Source of the DNA: Thermoplasmata archaeon
GTDB taxonomy: Archaea > Thermoplasmatota > Thermoplasmata > UBA10834
DNA length: 52,944 bases
Reading direction: 5' to 3'
NCBI GenBank assembly: GCA_021789945.1
Contig: JAJYIS010000004.1
Coordinates: 1 to 52,944, forward strand
In this document: piece by piece, positions 8,696-17,562 of the stretch
Layout: each line of letters begins with the position of its first letter
Position numbering within the stretch: position 1 is the first letter of the stretch
The notes under the pieces: generated by a model
What the model was told of the DNA's origin: nothing
Seen by the model: the letters and a program-made list of their open reading frames with translations, nothing else
Database searches by the model: none
Translations under genes and position numbers: made by a program

Positions 8696-9652
8696 ATGGA
8701 GAGCAGTTCGACTTCGAGCGGTTCCGTCCTGCAGTTCGAGGACTTCAAGTCCGGCCCGAGGGCTCAGACGGAATGGGGGTTCGGCGGGAAGAGGAAGTGG
8801 CGCGACGGCTGGCTGCTGATGGCGATGTTCCTGGGGGGCATCGGGGCAGGGCAGTTCGTGGTCTCCACATGGTTCTTCCATTCGGTCACGAGCGCCGTGG
8901 TCGGGGTCGCAATTGTCGCGGTGGGCAAGACGGTCGCGCACCTGCTGTACCTCGGCCAGCCCTCGAGGTTCTACAGGCTGTTCCTGAAGCCGCGCACGTC
9001 GTGGATCAGCCGGGGGCTCATATTCATGATAGTGTTCGTGGCATTCGCGGCGGCGTACCTCGCGCCCGACATAGGGTTCTCGTGGGTGCCGTGGACGACC
9101 GGCTCCTCCCTCGGCCAGGCGCTCTGGCTGGGGGCGATCCTGAGCGCCTCGCTCGTGATGGTCTATGACGGCTTCGTTCTCGCGTCCTGCAAGTCGATAA
9201 CATCGTGGAACACCGCGCTGATGCCGCCTCTGTTCTTCACATACGCGATAGCCGGAGGGGTCGCGATGACCTACCTCACGGTCACCGCGGCCGGGAAGAA
9301 GATACTCAGCGAGGGCGACATGACGACCCTGGACGCCATCCTGCTGACGACGATGTTCGCGCTCGTGGTGATATACATCGTCAACATGGCCGCGTCGACG
9401 GCGACGGCCAGGGAATCGCTCAGGAGGCTCGTGGGCACGAGGCTCGCGGTCGCGTTCATCGGCCTCGCGATTGTCGCTGGCCTCCTGGTGCCGCTCGTCA
9501 TCGCATACTACCGAGAGCTCGCGGTCGAGGGGACCGTGGCGTCGGTCCTCCTGGCGGCATCGTGCATACTCGAGCTCGCCGGAGACCTTTCGATCAGGCA
9601 CTCCATACTCAGTGCCGGCCTGCACACCCCGGTCTTCTCCGAGGGGCTCTGA
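8696..9652 (+). CDS. NrfD/PsrC-like membrane anchor subunit
   Basis: This 318-residue polytopic membrane protein has about eight or nine hydrophobic helices. It belongs to the NrfD/PsrC type that links ferredoxin subunits to the quinone pool: helix one has FLGGIGAGQFV, and helix three follows HLLYLGQPSRFYR, a family hallmark. The ATG at 8696 has GAGGTG eight bases upstream. It forms the third gene of the Mo enzyme operon, so the complex is likely membrane-bound and exchanges electrons with quinones. Confidence 0.85.
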   Translation: MESSSTSSGSVLQFEDFKSGPRAQTEWGFGGKRKWRDGWLLMAMFLGGIGAGQFVVSTWFFHSVTSAVVGVAIVAVGKTVAHLLYLGQPSRFYRLFLKPRTSWISRGLIFMIVFVAFAAAYLAPDIGFSWVPWTTGSSLGQALWLGAILSASLVMVYDGFVLASCKSITSWNTALMPPLFFTYAIAGGVAMTYLTVTAAGKKILSEGDMTTLDAILLTTMFALVVIYIVNMAASTATARESLRRLVGTRLAVAFIGLAIVAGLLVPLVIAYYRELAVEGTVASVLLAASCILELAGDLSIRHSILSAGLHTPVFSEGL

Positions 9653-9681
9653 ATGCGGGCCATGCGGTGCTCCGAGGGAAC

Positions 9682-10500
9682 ATGGGCGAAGGAACCAGGC
9701 GAATGAAGGTCACGCGAGTGAGCGGCGCGGGCCGTGAGTCCGTGAACGACCTCATCTCCGCGGAGATCCCCGTGACAGTCTTCCTGAACGACGATGAGCT
9801 GGCCACGATGATGTGCTCGCCCAAGGACCTCGAAGCGCTCGCGGTCGGGTTCCTGTTCGCCGAGGGGCTGGTGAAGGACAGGATGGACATCAAGCGGGTG
9901 TTCGCGGACGCAAAGCAGGGCGGCGTGTGGGTCGAGACGAGGTCGGCCAGGCGTCCCCAGGAGAACATCGCGGGAAGGAGATACATCACGTCCGGGTGTG
10001 GAAGGGGGGTCACGTTCGTGGACGCTACGAAGGCCTCGAAGCTACTCAAGAGCCGCTCGAAGCTGAGGGTCCCCTCGAACTCCATCTCGGCCCTGATGGC
10101 GGAGTTCCTCAGGATGTCGAGGATCTACCGGCTCACGGGCGGGGTCCACGGCGCGGCCCTTGCCAGCGCCAAGAAGATACTCGTGTTCAAGGAGGACATC
10201 GGGAGGCACAACGCCGTGGACAAGGTCATCGGCGCGAGCATACTGAAGCGCATCCCGACCAAGGACAAGATCATGCTGTCCAGTGGTCGGATCACGTCTG
10301 AGATCCTCGTCAAGGCCGCGAGGGCGCAGATTCCGATAGTCATCTCGAAGGCCGCGCCCACGGACCTGGCAGTCCAGCTCGCGGACGACTTCGGCCTGAC
10401 GCTCGTCGGCTTCGCCAGGGGCTCGAGGATGAACGTCTACACGAACCCGCAGAGGATAGCCGTACGAGGAAGGGCCCGCAAGAGCTCGAGAGACTCATGA
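9682..10500 (+). CDS. fdhD: FdhD, sulfurtransferase for molybdenum cofactor activation
   Basis: FdhD passes sulfur to the bis-MGD cofactor and is required for active formate dehydrogenases. The protein has the SGCGRG motif with the functional cysteine, FLFAEGLV, and the conserved GGVHGAAL, FKEDIGRHNAVDK and SSGRITSEI segments. It is the last gene of the Mo operon, 29 bases after the NrfD-like gene. This suggests that the neighbouring catalytic subunit needs a sulfurated cofactor even though its active-site motif is not that of a formate dehydrogenase. An ATG at 9703 is the alternative start. Confidence 0.9.
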   Translation: MGEGTRRMKVTRVSGAGRESVNDLISAEIPVTVFLNDDELATMMCSPKDLEALAVGFLFAEGLVKDRMDIKRVFADAKQGGVWVETRSARRPQENIAGRRYITSGCGRGVTFVDATKASKLLKSRSKLRVPSNSISALMAEFLRMSRIYRLTGGVHGAALASAKKILVFKEDIGRHNAVDKVIGASILKRIPTKDKIMLSSGRITSEILVKAARAQIPIVISKAAPTDLAVQLADDFGLTLVGFARGSRMNVYTNPQRIAVRGRARKSSRDS

Positions 10501-10543
10501 GCACGAGGCTTGCGATGGCGCTCGGCCAAGGATTCTCGATGCA

Positions 10544-12034
10544 TCAGGCCTTGGGCGGCCCGACGAGGCCGCCGTCGGTCGTGAACGGAGGGGACTGGTG
10601 CCTGCGCCTGTATACGAACCCGACGAAATGGCGCAAAGGATGAGCAAGGAACCTCTCACCCTGCTCGTACGTCCTACGCACGATAGCGTCCCTCGATAGG
10701 AACGCCTCCCGGAGCTCTTCCAGCTCCTTCTTGGGCGAGAACAGCGCGTACACCGGGACCCCAACCACGAGCATTCCAGCTGAGATGAGTATCAGCCAAG
10801 GGCCTACCAGCAGCATGAGCATGGCCGAGAGAACGATTCCGGCGACGGGTATCGCCCTCCTGCCGAAGATCCCGGAGGACCTCTCAGGATACTTCTTCGC
10901 GAGCAGGAGGGCAGACACGCAGGTCCACAGGTAGGCGAAAGCCAGCAGGAACACGGACGCCGCGATGAGCTGTCTCAACCCGCCGAGAACGCTCGCGACG
11001 AAGGCGGACGCGCATATCACTCCGAGCCCCATGGCCGGCGCCTTGGACCTTGAGGTCAGCCTCGAGAAGACCGACGGGAACAGCCCGTCCACGGACATCG
11101 CGAACGCCAGCCTCGACGTGCCGATGGTGCCGGACTCGTCCGCGCCCAGGATGGAAATCAGGGCGCCCAGCCCGACGACGGCGAGCGCTATCGCCGACAG
11201 TACCCCGACGGAACCGAAGATCGCGGAGCCGGTGTCCAGCAACGGGCTGGCGGAAGACGCGAGCGTCGGCTGGTCCACGACGCCGACCACGACGAAGTTG
11301 GTCGCTAGATAGAACGCCGCGACAATGAGCATCCCTATCACCATCGCCTTCGGGATGGTCCTCTGGGGCTGCTCAATCTCGTCGGACGGAAGGGTCGACA
11401 GCTCGAACCCCGCATACGCCCAAAAGATCAGGACGAAGGCCTGCCCTATGTCGCTCAAGCTGCCCTTGGCGAACGGCGTCATGTTCGAGACCGCGGTCCC
11501 CGGCTGAAGACCTATCAGTGCGAGCCCGCCGATGACCACGAGGACCAGCGGCCCGAGCTTGGCGACCGTGAGCACATCATTGAACCTCCCGGCCGCCCTG
11601 ATCCCGAAGGCGTTCGTGCCGAACACGATCACGGTGAAGGCGAGTTTCAGGGGTATGCCAGAGGCCCAATCTAGCCGAGGATCGAGGGCAATCGCGTAGT
11701 TCGCGAACGCGACCGGGAAGATCGCGAGGGACAACCACTCGGCGAGGAACATGCCCCAGCCGACAATGAACCCGTTGAACGGCCCGGACACCTCCTTCAC
11801 ATACGCGTAAGGCCCGCCGACCCGGGGCAGGATCGCCGCGCAATGCGAGAACGACAGCGCGATCACGATAGCCACAGCGCCGGCGGCGACCCATACCAGC
11901 AGCGAGGAGGGACCTATCAGCCGGGCGCCAATCGCTGCGGCCACATAGATGTCCGCGCCAATAATGGAGCCCACGACGAGCCCGACGACATCGAAAGTGG
12001 TGAGCTTACGGTACAGGCCGACCCTGCGGTTCAT
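10544..12034 (-). CDS. APC-family amino acid permease
   Basis: This 496-residue protein has twelve predicted membrane helices. Its N-terminus has VVGSIIGADIYVA, the G-S-I-I-G type motif that opens the substrate site in APC transporters, and helix three has LPRVGGPYAYVKEV. A hydrophilic tail of about 60 residues follows the last helix. It probably imports amino acids; the specificity is not evident. It is convergent with the Mo operon and co-oriented with the MFS gene upstream. Confidence 0.87.
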   Translation of the reverse strand: MNRRVGLYRKLTTFDVVGLVVGSIIGADIYVAAAIGARLIGPSSLLVWVAAGAVAIVIALSFSHCAAILPRVGGPYAYVKEVSGPFNGFIVGWGMFLAEWLSLAIFPVAFANYAIALDPRLDWASGIPLKLAFTVIVFGTNAFGIRAAGRFNDVLTVAKLGPLVLVVIGGLALIGLQPGTAVSNMTPFAKGSLSDIGQAFVLIFWAYAGFELSTLPSDEIEQPQRTIPKAMVIGMLIVAAFYLATNFVVVGVVDQPTLASSASPLLDTGSAIFGSVGVLSAIALAVVGLGALISILGADESGTIGTSRLAFAMSVDGLFPSVFSRLTSRSKAPAMGLGVICASAFVASVLGGLRQLIAASVFLLAFAYLWTCVSALLLAKKYPERSSGIFGRRAIPVAGIVLSAMLMLLVGPWLILISAGMLVVGVPVYALFSPKKELEELREAFLSRDAIVRRTYEQGERFLAHPLRHFVGFVYRRRHQSPPFTTDGGLVGPPKA

Positions 12035-12187
12035 GTTCGCGCTCCTGGGTGAAAACGGAAGATAGGACCAGAACTCAAATCTCGGCTATAATCCCTCTCT
12101 CCTGCCTGTGCGGGCCCGGATCTTCGCATCGAATTTGCCCCCAATCGAAGCTGGCAACTATGATCAGCGATCTCTCCCATCGCCCGG

Positions 12188-13360
12188 TCAGTCGTGGAGG
12201 CTCAGCGCGACGGGCACCAGCAACAGGAACGCGCCCCCGGCCACGATGAACGTCGCCTGGATGCCAAGCACAGGGATCAGGAACCCCGCCGAAAGGGGGC
12301 CAATGGTGTATCCCAGGTCCTTGAAGGTCGCGATCGCCCCCGTCATGGCCACCTTGTCCTGCTGGATGACGTCTGCCATCCGAGAGTAGAGCGCGATGAA
12401 GACCGCGGTGTAACTCACCGTGAATGCGGTCACGACGAGGAGCGCGTAGACGAGGTTCCCCGACAGCGGGAGCAGGAGCCCGGTCGCCCCGGTGAGGACG
12501 AGGGCCACGGTGAGGGTTCTCCTCACCCCCACGCGGTCGACGAGGTTCCCCATAATCATCTCCAGTGAGACCGCTGGCGCCAACGCGACCGTCAGGATGA
12601 TGCCGATCCAGTCGACGGCCATCCCCTCCCCGTTAAGCAGTATGGCGAGGAAGCCATAGTAGATGTTGATGAGCGCGTAAAACCCGACTATCAGGACTAT
12701 GGTCTTCAGGAACCGTCGGTCCCGCACGTACCGGGAGAGCGTGGCCACCTGCGTCGACCACGGGGCACGCTGCGGCTGGGGGGACTCGTGAAGGGCCACG
12801 GTGGCGACCCCGAGGGCCAGGAGGCTCGTGAGGGAGAGAAGGTAGAACGGTAGGAATATGGATATCAGGGCGACAAACCCCCCCAGAATGGGCGCCACCG
12901 CTGAGGCGAGGTCGTTCATGTCGGAGAAGAACCCCGTCTCCTTGCCCTTGACCTGCTTCTCGGCGTAGCTGAGGACATAGGCCCACGATGTGAGCCAGAG
13001 GAAGGAGGAGGCGATCCCCCGCGCGACGCTCAGGAGAAGGAGCAGGGGAAATGTGTCCGCGAGCGGGTAGAGCACGGCGAGTCCCGCATAGGTCAGCAGG
13101 GAGGCCTGCAGGACCCGCTTCATGTTGAGCCGGTCTTCCAGGATCCCGAACGGGATGTTGAGCAAGATGCCAGCCATAGTCGTCAGCGAGAGGATGAGCC
13201 CTGTGAGTGTCGCGCTCCCGGTCACCTGGTTGACGTAGATCGAGAACACCGGAGAGACCACCCCCCATCCGAAGGTGTAGATGAAGAAGGTCGCCGAGAG
13301 CGGGAGGATGACCCGGCGGAACGAGCGGAGGTGCCGCAGCTCGCTGAACTCTCTGAACAT
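12188..13360 (-). CDS. MFS transporter
   Basis: This is a 390-residue major facilitator protein with twelve hydrophobic helices in two halves. The cytoplasmic loop between helices 2 and 3 has GILEDRLNMKRVL, and the second half has GNLVDRVGVRRTL, both of the MFS signature type. GGAGG precedes the ATG at 13360. Substrate unknown; drug or metabolite export is typical. Confidence 0.85.
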   Translation of the reverse strand: MFREFSELRHLRSFRRVILPLSATFFIYTFGWGVVSPVFSIYVNQVTGSATLTGLILSLTTMAGILLNIPFGILEDRLNMKRVLQASLLTYAGLAVLYPLADTFPLLLLLSVARGIASSFLWLTSWAYVLSYAEKQVKGKETGFFSDMNDLASAVAPILGGFVALISIFLPFYLLSLTSLLALGVATVALHESPQPQRAPWSTQVATLSRYVRDRRFLKTIVLIVGFYALINIYYGFLAILLNGEGMAVDWIGIILTVALAPAVSLEMIMGNLVDRVGVRRTLTVALVLTGATGLLLPLSGNLVYALLVVTAFTVSYTAVFIALYSRMADVIQQDKVAMTGAIATFKDLGYTIGPLSAGFLIPVLGIQATFIVAGGAFLLLVPVALSLHD

Positions 13361-13540
13361 TGGCCTCCGGGCGGTCAGGGAGCGGCAGCGTCAAGTATCT
13401 TTCCACGCACAGGAGCCAACAGGGGAGGAAAGGCGGCAGACATGTGAGTTCTTGCTACGACAAGAGCTCCTCGATATTCCAGCTTGAACGAGCCTGCATA
13501 GACTTCGTCGTCCTAATGGGAGCTTTGCAGACTCGCGCTT

Positions 13541-14101
13541 TCAGTCCACTCTAGTCTCTAGCAGGCCAGCTGCCCTTAGCTCTTGCGAAATCCTGTCGAC
13601 GGCAGTCTGGACATCCTCCGGCCTTCTGGCGCCCGTGCAAACGAGCTTCCCACTGCCGAACAGGAGCACGACCACCTTTGGTGAGTCGAGACGGTAGACG
13701 AGCCCTGGAAACTGCTCAGGTTCGTACTCGACCTTCTCAAGACCAACGCTGATGGCTATTGAGTTGAGATTGATCTTCGCCCCCAGGTCGCTTGAGGCGA
13801 CGATGTTCTGTACCTCTATCTTGGGCGTCGCCTTGACCACAATGCCCGCAGCCTCAATCTTCTTGACCACCTTGCTGATCGCGGTCTCCACCTGTTCAAG
13901 GCTCTTGCCGCCGGTGCATACGGCCTTTCCACTCCTGAAGAGCAGAGTCGCGGTCTTTGGTTCTTTGAGCCGGTAGATCAGCCCCGGGAACTGCTCAGGG
14001 TCATACTCCGCGCCATCAAGTGCAAGCACAATCGCCTGAAGATCCAGCTCCGTCCCGAGAGATGTCGAGGCGACTACGTTCTCTATCTTAATCACTGACA
14101 T
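13541..14101 (-). CDS. tbp: TATA-box-binding protein (TBP)
   Basis: TBP recognises box A and recruits TFB and RNA polymerase. The 186-residue protein shows the two saddle repeats: each has EYDPEQFPGLIYRL or EYEPEQFPGLVYRL, then a hydrophobic strand and a KAVCTGGKS or KLVCTGARR loop. The start at 14101 lies almost on the transcript start predicted from a box A at 14126-14134. The longer reading frame upstream passes through that promoter. This is clear evidence that the DNA is archaeal. Confidence 0.96.
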   Translation of the reverse strand: MSVIKIENVVASTSLGTELDLQAIVLALDGAEYDPEQFPGLIYRLKEPKTATLLFRSGKAVCTGGKSLEQVETAISKVVKKIEAAGIVVKATPKIEVQNIVASSDLGAKINLNSIAISVGLEKVEYEPEQFPGLVYRLDSPKVVVLLFGSGKLVCTGARRPEDVQTAVDRISQELRAAGLLETRVD

Positions 14102-14125
14102 CGAATCTATACCAGCCTGACGGTA

Positions 14126-14134
14126 GTTAAATAG
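14126..14134 (-). promoter_or_regulatory. TATA box of the tbp gene
   Basis: The minus strand reads CTATTTAAC, about 27-30 bases before the tbp ATG, implying a nearly leaderless transcript. Confidence 0.6.
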
Positions 14135-14260
14135 GTATGTAATGAACCCTTCGTACATGAATAGAGTCAGAGGATCGGGTCCAGGTCGGCACAATGACCC
14201 TCTGATTGAGAAATGGGCACGACGACAATCGCACATAGACAGGCTCCGATCTCCCAACCG

Positions 14261-14596
14261 TCATGATCTGTAGACCACTTCGCCGTCGGAATATGCTTCA
14301 AAATGATTCCAGAATGCCCCTCTTATGCGGATATTGACCTTGTGCTTCTCGTTCTCCCCGATAGTGAAGGCAACCGTTATTGAATCGACAACACGACTCG
14401 TGGGTCGCAGCGCTCGGCCGTTGAAGATGACTATTGATTTTCCATTGACGATAATCTCTGACTTCCCTGTCGTCGCGCTGTGGCTGATCCTGATACTCTG
14501 CTTCTCTTCCTTGCCGATCTTGAATCTGTGCTCAACCATTACCGACAACACCAGGAAAGCTGTGGCAAACCATGGGATTCCTCGTGTTAGGCTCAA
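14261..14596 (-). CDS. Hypothetical protein, 111 aa, coupled to a double zinc ribbon
   Basis: No family is recognised. The reading frame starts at a TTG that overlaps the stop of the zinc-ribbon gene; an internal ATG at 14539 is an alternative. If the TTG is used, a hydrophobic segment (residues 7-20) opens the protein. The rest is strand-rich, with alternating charged and hydrophobic residues (KSEIIVNGKSIVIFNG). Base composition is lower in GC than the flanking operons. It might originally have been one protein with the zinc ribbon. Confidence 0.5.
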   Translation of the reverse strand: MSLTRGIPWFATAFLVLSVMVEHRFKIGKEEKQSIRISHSATTGKSEIIVNGKSIVIFNGRALRPTSRVVDSITVAFTIGENEKHKVNIRIRGAFWNHFEAYSDGEVVYRS

Positions 14597-14823
14597 CCAC
14601 TTTTCTTCTTTCGTTCCTGCACAGACGATGCGATCCTTTGTGTCCGAGGAATCATACTTCCGCAGTCCGTACAGAACCTCCTGCCTTGGGGGTTGTCAAA
14701 CCCACAGTTCGGGCACTTTTCCATACCTAGCCTTTCCTTGGGCGGTGCATCGAGACTCCCGCCGCAATTGCCGCAGAACTTCTGCCCTTCAGGATACTCA
14801 GAGCCGCAGTTCGGGCATTTCAT
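14593..14823 (-). CDS. Double zinc-ribbon protein, 76 aa
   Basis: This small protein has two zinc-ribbon modules: CPNCGSEYPEGQKFCGNC, then CPNCGFDNPQGRRFCTDC. Each offers four zinc-binding cysteines. The tail is basic (QERKKKSG). An ATG two codons upstream at 14829 is also possible. The stop overlaps the next gene's TTG. Role unknown; such modules often bind nucleic acid or protein. Confidence 0.75.
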   Translation of the reverse strand: MKCPNCGSEYPEGQKFCGNCGGSLDAPPKERLGMEKCPNCGFDNPQGRRFCTDCGSMIPRTQRIASSVQERKKKSG

Positions 14824-14829
14824 TGCCAT

Positions 14830-15362
14830 TCCTCAATTATCAGCCGTTCTTCCTATTCTTCCTGTTCGCACTTCCTTTTCGATGCCTGCTGATCCTTTCC
14901 TTGATGGCTCGATTCTTACTTCTTGGTGATTTTAGATACGAAATCCTCACACCCCCTGTATGGGCTGTCCGTGCAGTTCCATCCTCTAGGGTGAAACAGC
15001 CACTCGGCATTGTCCGAATGCCGTTTCAAGCTCTTGGCTTTTCCCCCAAACAGGCCTTCCAAGCATTGAGGGGGCATATCCAGTTCATTATCGAAGGGCT
15101 TGTTCCTTCCGCCCATTCAGCGGGCGTCTGAATCAACTCGGGCGACGCATGAGTCGCCGCTAGTGTCGATGACCCCGCCCCCGCGTGCCACACTTGGGAT
15201 ATAACATCGTCGGCGGTTACCGTGTTATAGTGTGGCATAGGCACATGGTTGAGGGACCAGGCGCATTAGAGACGTTGCACTGGGTCAAATACGTGATTCT
15301 TCTCCGTCTATTATGCGGTGGGGATCTCTTGCGCACTTGTTCTTGTGATAGGAGTGAAGAAT
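14830..15362. other. Intergenic stretch with an inverted repeat and a doubtful small frame
   Basis: No confident gene lies here. A minus-strand frame of 66 residues at 14916-15116 (ends DFVSKITKK, contains three cysteines) could be a small gene but resembles nothing I know and lacks a ribosome-binding site. The right part holds the inverted repeat at 15187-15236 and the leader of the ACT-domain gene. Confidence 0.4.
15187..15236. repeat. Imperfect inverted repeat upstream of the ACT-domain gene
   Basis: The left arm is GCCACACT, six unpaired bases, then ATAACA. The right arm is TGTTAT joined directly to AGTGTGGC. The 14 paired bases are perfect complements apart from the six-base bulge, with a 16-base loop. 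It could be a hairpin RNA, a terminator or a regulator site. It lies about 130 bases before the ACT gene. Confidence 0.55.
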
Positions 15363-15740
15363 ATGGAAAAAGAGTTCAGCGTCAAACTAGCGAACAAGTC
15401 GGGAGAGCTGGCACGAGTGACGGAGATCCTGCAGAAGGACGGTGTCAATATTCGCTCAATCTCGACAGAGCCACAGGCTGAGGTCGTCAGAATCGTGACG
15501 TTCGACCCCGAGAAGGCTCGCCAGAGCTTCAGCCGGGCCAATATGCAGTTCTCCGAGAGGAACCTGCTTGTGGCCAAGCTCGAGGACAAGCCCGGGGAGC
15601 TCGCACGAGTCTCGAGAGCCCTCGCAAACGAAGGCATCAACATCGATGCCGCCTACATGCTCGACAAGGATTCGAGGCATGTGCATGTGGCACTAGCTGT
15701 CAGCGACGAGAACAAGGCCAAGAACATTCTGAAGCTTTGA
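15363..15740 (+). CDS. Tandem ACT-domain protein
   Basis: This 125-residue protein is built of two ACT domains. Each opens with the signature of the fold: NKSGELARVTEILQKDGVNI and DKPGELARVSRALANEGINI, whose Gly is at the usual ligand-binding turn. Stand-alone ACT pairs sense amino acids and regulate their metabolism. The start is supported by GGAGTGA five to eight bases upstream. No enzyme partner is adjacent. Confidence 0.85.
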   Translation: MEKEFSVKLANKSGELARVTEILQKDGVNIRSISTEPQAEVVRIVTFDPEKARQSFSRANMQFSERNLLVAKLEDKPGELARVSRALANEGINIDAAYMLDKDSRHVHVALAVSDENKAKNILKL

Positions 15741-15896
15741 TCGGGACTGATACCTAGTCAACAAACCCCTTCGATTATCCGTTTTTGTGGACAGTGATGA
15801 TCGCCTTGGTCAATACCGCACGGATCCTTCGTCAACGACCTTGGACGAGGTTGAGAGCATTATTCAAATGAGAGCCTGAACCCAAGAGAAGACGGT

Positions 15897-16115
15897 ATGA
15901 CCAGTGAGAAGAAGGAGTCTAGTTCAGTACTGAATCGCCAAATTGAGAATTTGCCGGCGTCGACAGTTCATATCCACTTGAACGCACCCCCTGCATTCTG
16001 CACTACGCAATCCGGGGGCTCTTCCGAGCGAGGGACGATACCATCAGACTATACTCCTACCTGTCCCTATCGTAGCACTCTCTGCAGTAGTACCTCGTCA
16101 CTTGGCAGGACCTGA
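15897..16115 (+). CDS. Doubtful small frame, 72 aa
   Basis: The only support is a TATA-like stretch (TTATTCAAA, about 15860-15868) some 30 bases before the ATG and a polar N-terminus (EKKESSSVLN). The 3' part overlaps the opposite-strand CxxC gene, and its codons there look like an antisense reading. It may be a short real transcript that is not translated as predicted. Confidence 0.22.
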   Translation: MTSEKKESSSVLNRQIENLPASTVHIHLNAPPAFCTTQSGGSSERGTIPSDYTPTCPYRSTLCSSTSSLGRT

Positions 16116-16173
16116 TCATGGCCGCAACTCTCACAGACCCGCTCGCATCGTTCCCGCAGGTGCAGCATTTCAT
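16057..16173 (-). CDS. Small CxxC zinc-finger protein, 38 aa
   Basis: The protein begins MKCCTCGN and ends YYCRECYDRDR, so two CxxC pairs can hold one zinc. GGTGAG lies about nine bases before the ATG. The longer upstream frame has no such start. Family unknown, but similar tiny archaeal zinc proteins are common and usually missed in annotation. Confidence 0.55.
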   Translation of the reverse strand: MKCCTCGNDASGSVRVAAMIRSCQVTRYYCRECYDRDR

Positions 16174-16289
16174 ACCTGGCTCACCTACCCGATGAATCGC
16201 CTTCCCTCCCTGGTGGGCTTCTTCGAGGCGAAGTCGCCGTATCCAAATCCCACCTAGGATTCGGAACCGGGAAGGGTTCTGATAGAACT

Positions 16290-16568
16290 CTAACGGAATG
16301 TCGACCATCTGTCGAGCAGGCTGCATATCTCTTCAGATGCTTCGCTCGGGTAAGCCCCCATCTTCACCTGCTCGCGGACGAACGCCTTGGCTGATTCGAT
16401 GGATACTCGAGATCCCTTCGCAACGATGCTCGCCAGAATGGACCCTGCGACTGTCTCGTTCACTTCGAACTGAGTCAGTATCTCCCTAAGATCGTACCTG
16501 AATGTCCTCGATCTGCGCAGATTGAGCATGGAAGTTCTCTGGCTCTCAAGAGGACCGGATTTCCTCAC
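16290..16568 (-). CDS. Hypothetical helical protein, 92 aa
   Basis: Not recognised. The start is a GTG at 16568, with an ATG at 16529 as the alternative. The N-terminus is very basic; the rest is predicted helical (EILTQFEVNETVAGSILASI, then AKAFVREQVKMG). A TATA-like CTATATCG around 16624-16632 on this strand could be its promoter. It partly overlaps an upstream extension of the 38-residue CxxC gene but not its likely start. Confidence 0.55.
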   Translation of the reverse strand: MRKSGPLESQRTSMLNLRRSRTFRYDLREILTQFEVNETVAGSILASIVAKGSRVSIESAKAFVREQVKMGAYPSEASEEICSLLDRWSTFR

Positions 16569-16791
16569 TTCGTCGTACCTGCGCCTTTTGTATCCGCTGT
16601 TTCTAGCCAGAGTTAAGCCTCTATCGATATAGTAGACGGTCGTATCTACTTAATGGTTGACTGGATACCGGTTTCCGGCAGAAAACCTCGGTTTCCTCCC
16701 GAACCCGAGGACGCTGGCATCACCCTCGCTGCGATTCCGTGGTGACATACATCACTACTAGTAGTATGACGGGCTAGGATAGATCGCGCAG

Positions 16792-16807
16792 AGCGTGTGA
16801 ACACGCT
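16792..16807 (+). promoter_or_regulatory. Hairpin in the leader of the CxxC protein gene
   Basis: AGCGTG-TGAA-CACGCT forms a perfect six-base stem with a four-base loop. It ends ten bases before the AAGGAG ribosome-binding site of the next gene, so it may influence its translation. Confidence 0.5.
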
Positions 16808-16831
16808 TTCGCTAGAAAGGAGATATAGACA

Positions 16832-17017
16832 ATGAGTTTCGGCACGTATGGAGGCGGCAGCCGCAGATACGACTCAGGCCCCAGGGAGATGCACAAGATA
16901 AAGTGCTCCGACTGCGGATCTGAGGCAGAGGTTCCCTTCAAGCCTACAGAGGGAAGAGCTGTTTACTGCCAGGCCTGCTTCCAGAAGCACAGACCCCCAC
17001 GAAGAGACACGTTCTGA
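16832..17017 (+). CDS. CxxC-x17-CxxC zinc-binding protein, 61 aa
   Basis: This is a small zinc-ribbon protein of a widespread archaeal and bacterial type: a Gly/Arg-rich start, then KIKCSDCGSEAEVPFKPTEG, then VYCQACFQKHRPPRR. The basic tails suggest nucleic acid contact, but no function is established. It has a strong ribosome-binding site (AAGGAGATA) and a leader hairpin. T-rich runs after the stop could terminate transcription. Confidence 0.85.
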   Translation: MSFGTYGGGSRRYDSGPREMHKIKCSDCGSEAEVPFKPTEGRAVYCQACFQKHRPPRRDTF

Positions 17018-17562
17018 TCGTTCAGTTCATTTCGGTGAATTATTCGTTCATTTCGTTTTGATTCGCAAACCCCTTAATCATGCCATTTTGATCACTTGGT
17101 GCCTCGTCGCCCGTTGCCGCGTTCGATTGTCAAAGGTAAACTGACCCCGGGAAAAGAGCGCGCTCTGAGTCCGCTCTATGGATTGGGCCAAGTTCATGAC
17201 AAGTGAAGGAGTCACCATCGTGCGGCCCAAACCGCGAACAGAGGCAAGACTAAAACCCCTTGAACCGTCGACAAGGAGGCAAACCGGAAGAACGAGCGAC
17301 GCGATGCAGACTGGGCGCGGGGACACATCCATGTAGAGGTCCTTTCCGAGGAGAAGCTCGGCGTGCGGAATGGTGTCGAGAATCCCTTCAGCATCTGTTC
17401 AAGGCAGCAAGGGATGCAGCGACTCCATGCACGAGTGTCCCGTACAATCAAGCCTAAGTGGAGGGCTTATCTATTCGCTGTTCTATCGCGGCTTCAAACC
17501 GATCCCGCGCTTGATGGACAGAGCCCACTTCATATCGATTGGATGTCATAGGGTGACATAGA
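17018..17562. other. Intergenic stretch without a confident gene
   Basis: T-rich runs just after 17018 may be a terminator. A 52-residue plus-strand frame at 17178-17336 (MDWAKFMTSEG...) is followed by frame-broken stretches with coding-like composition up to about 17450, possibly the remains of a decayed gene. Just before 17563 a ten-base tandem pair (CATAGGGTGA CATAGAGTGA) contains the likely ribosome-binding site of the next gene. Confidence 0.35.
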
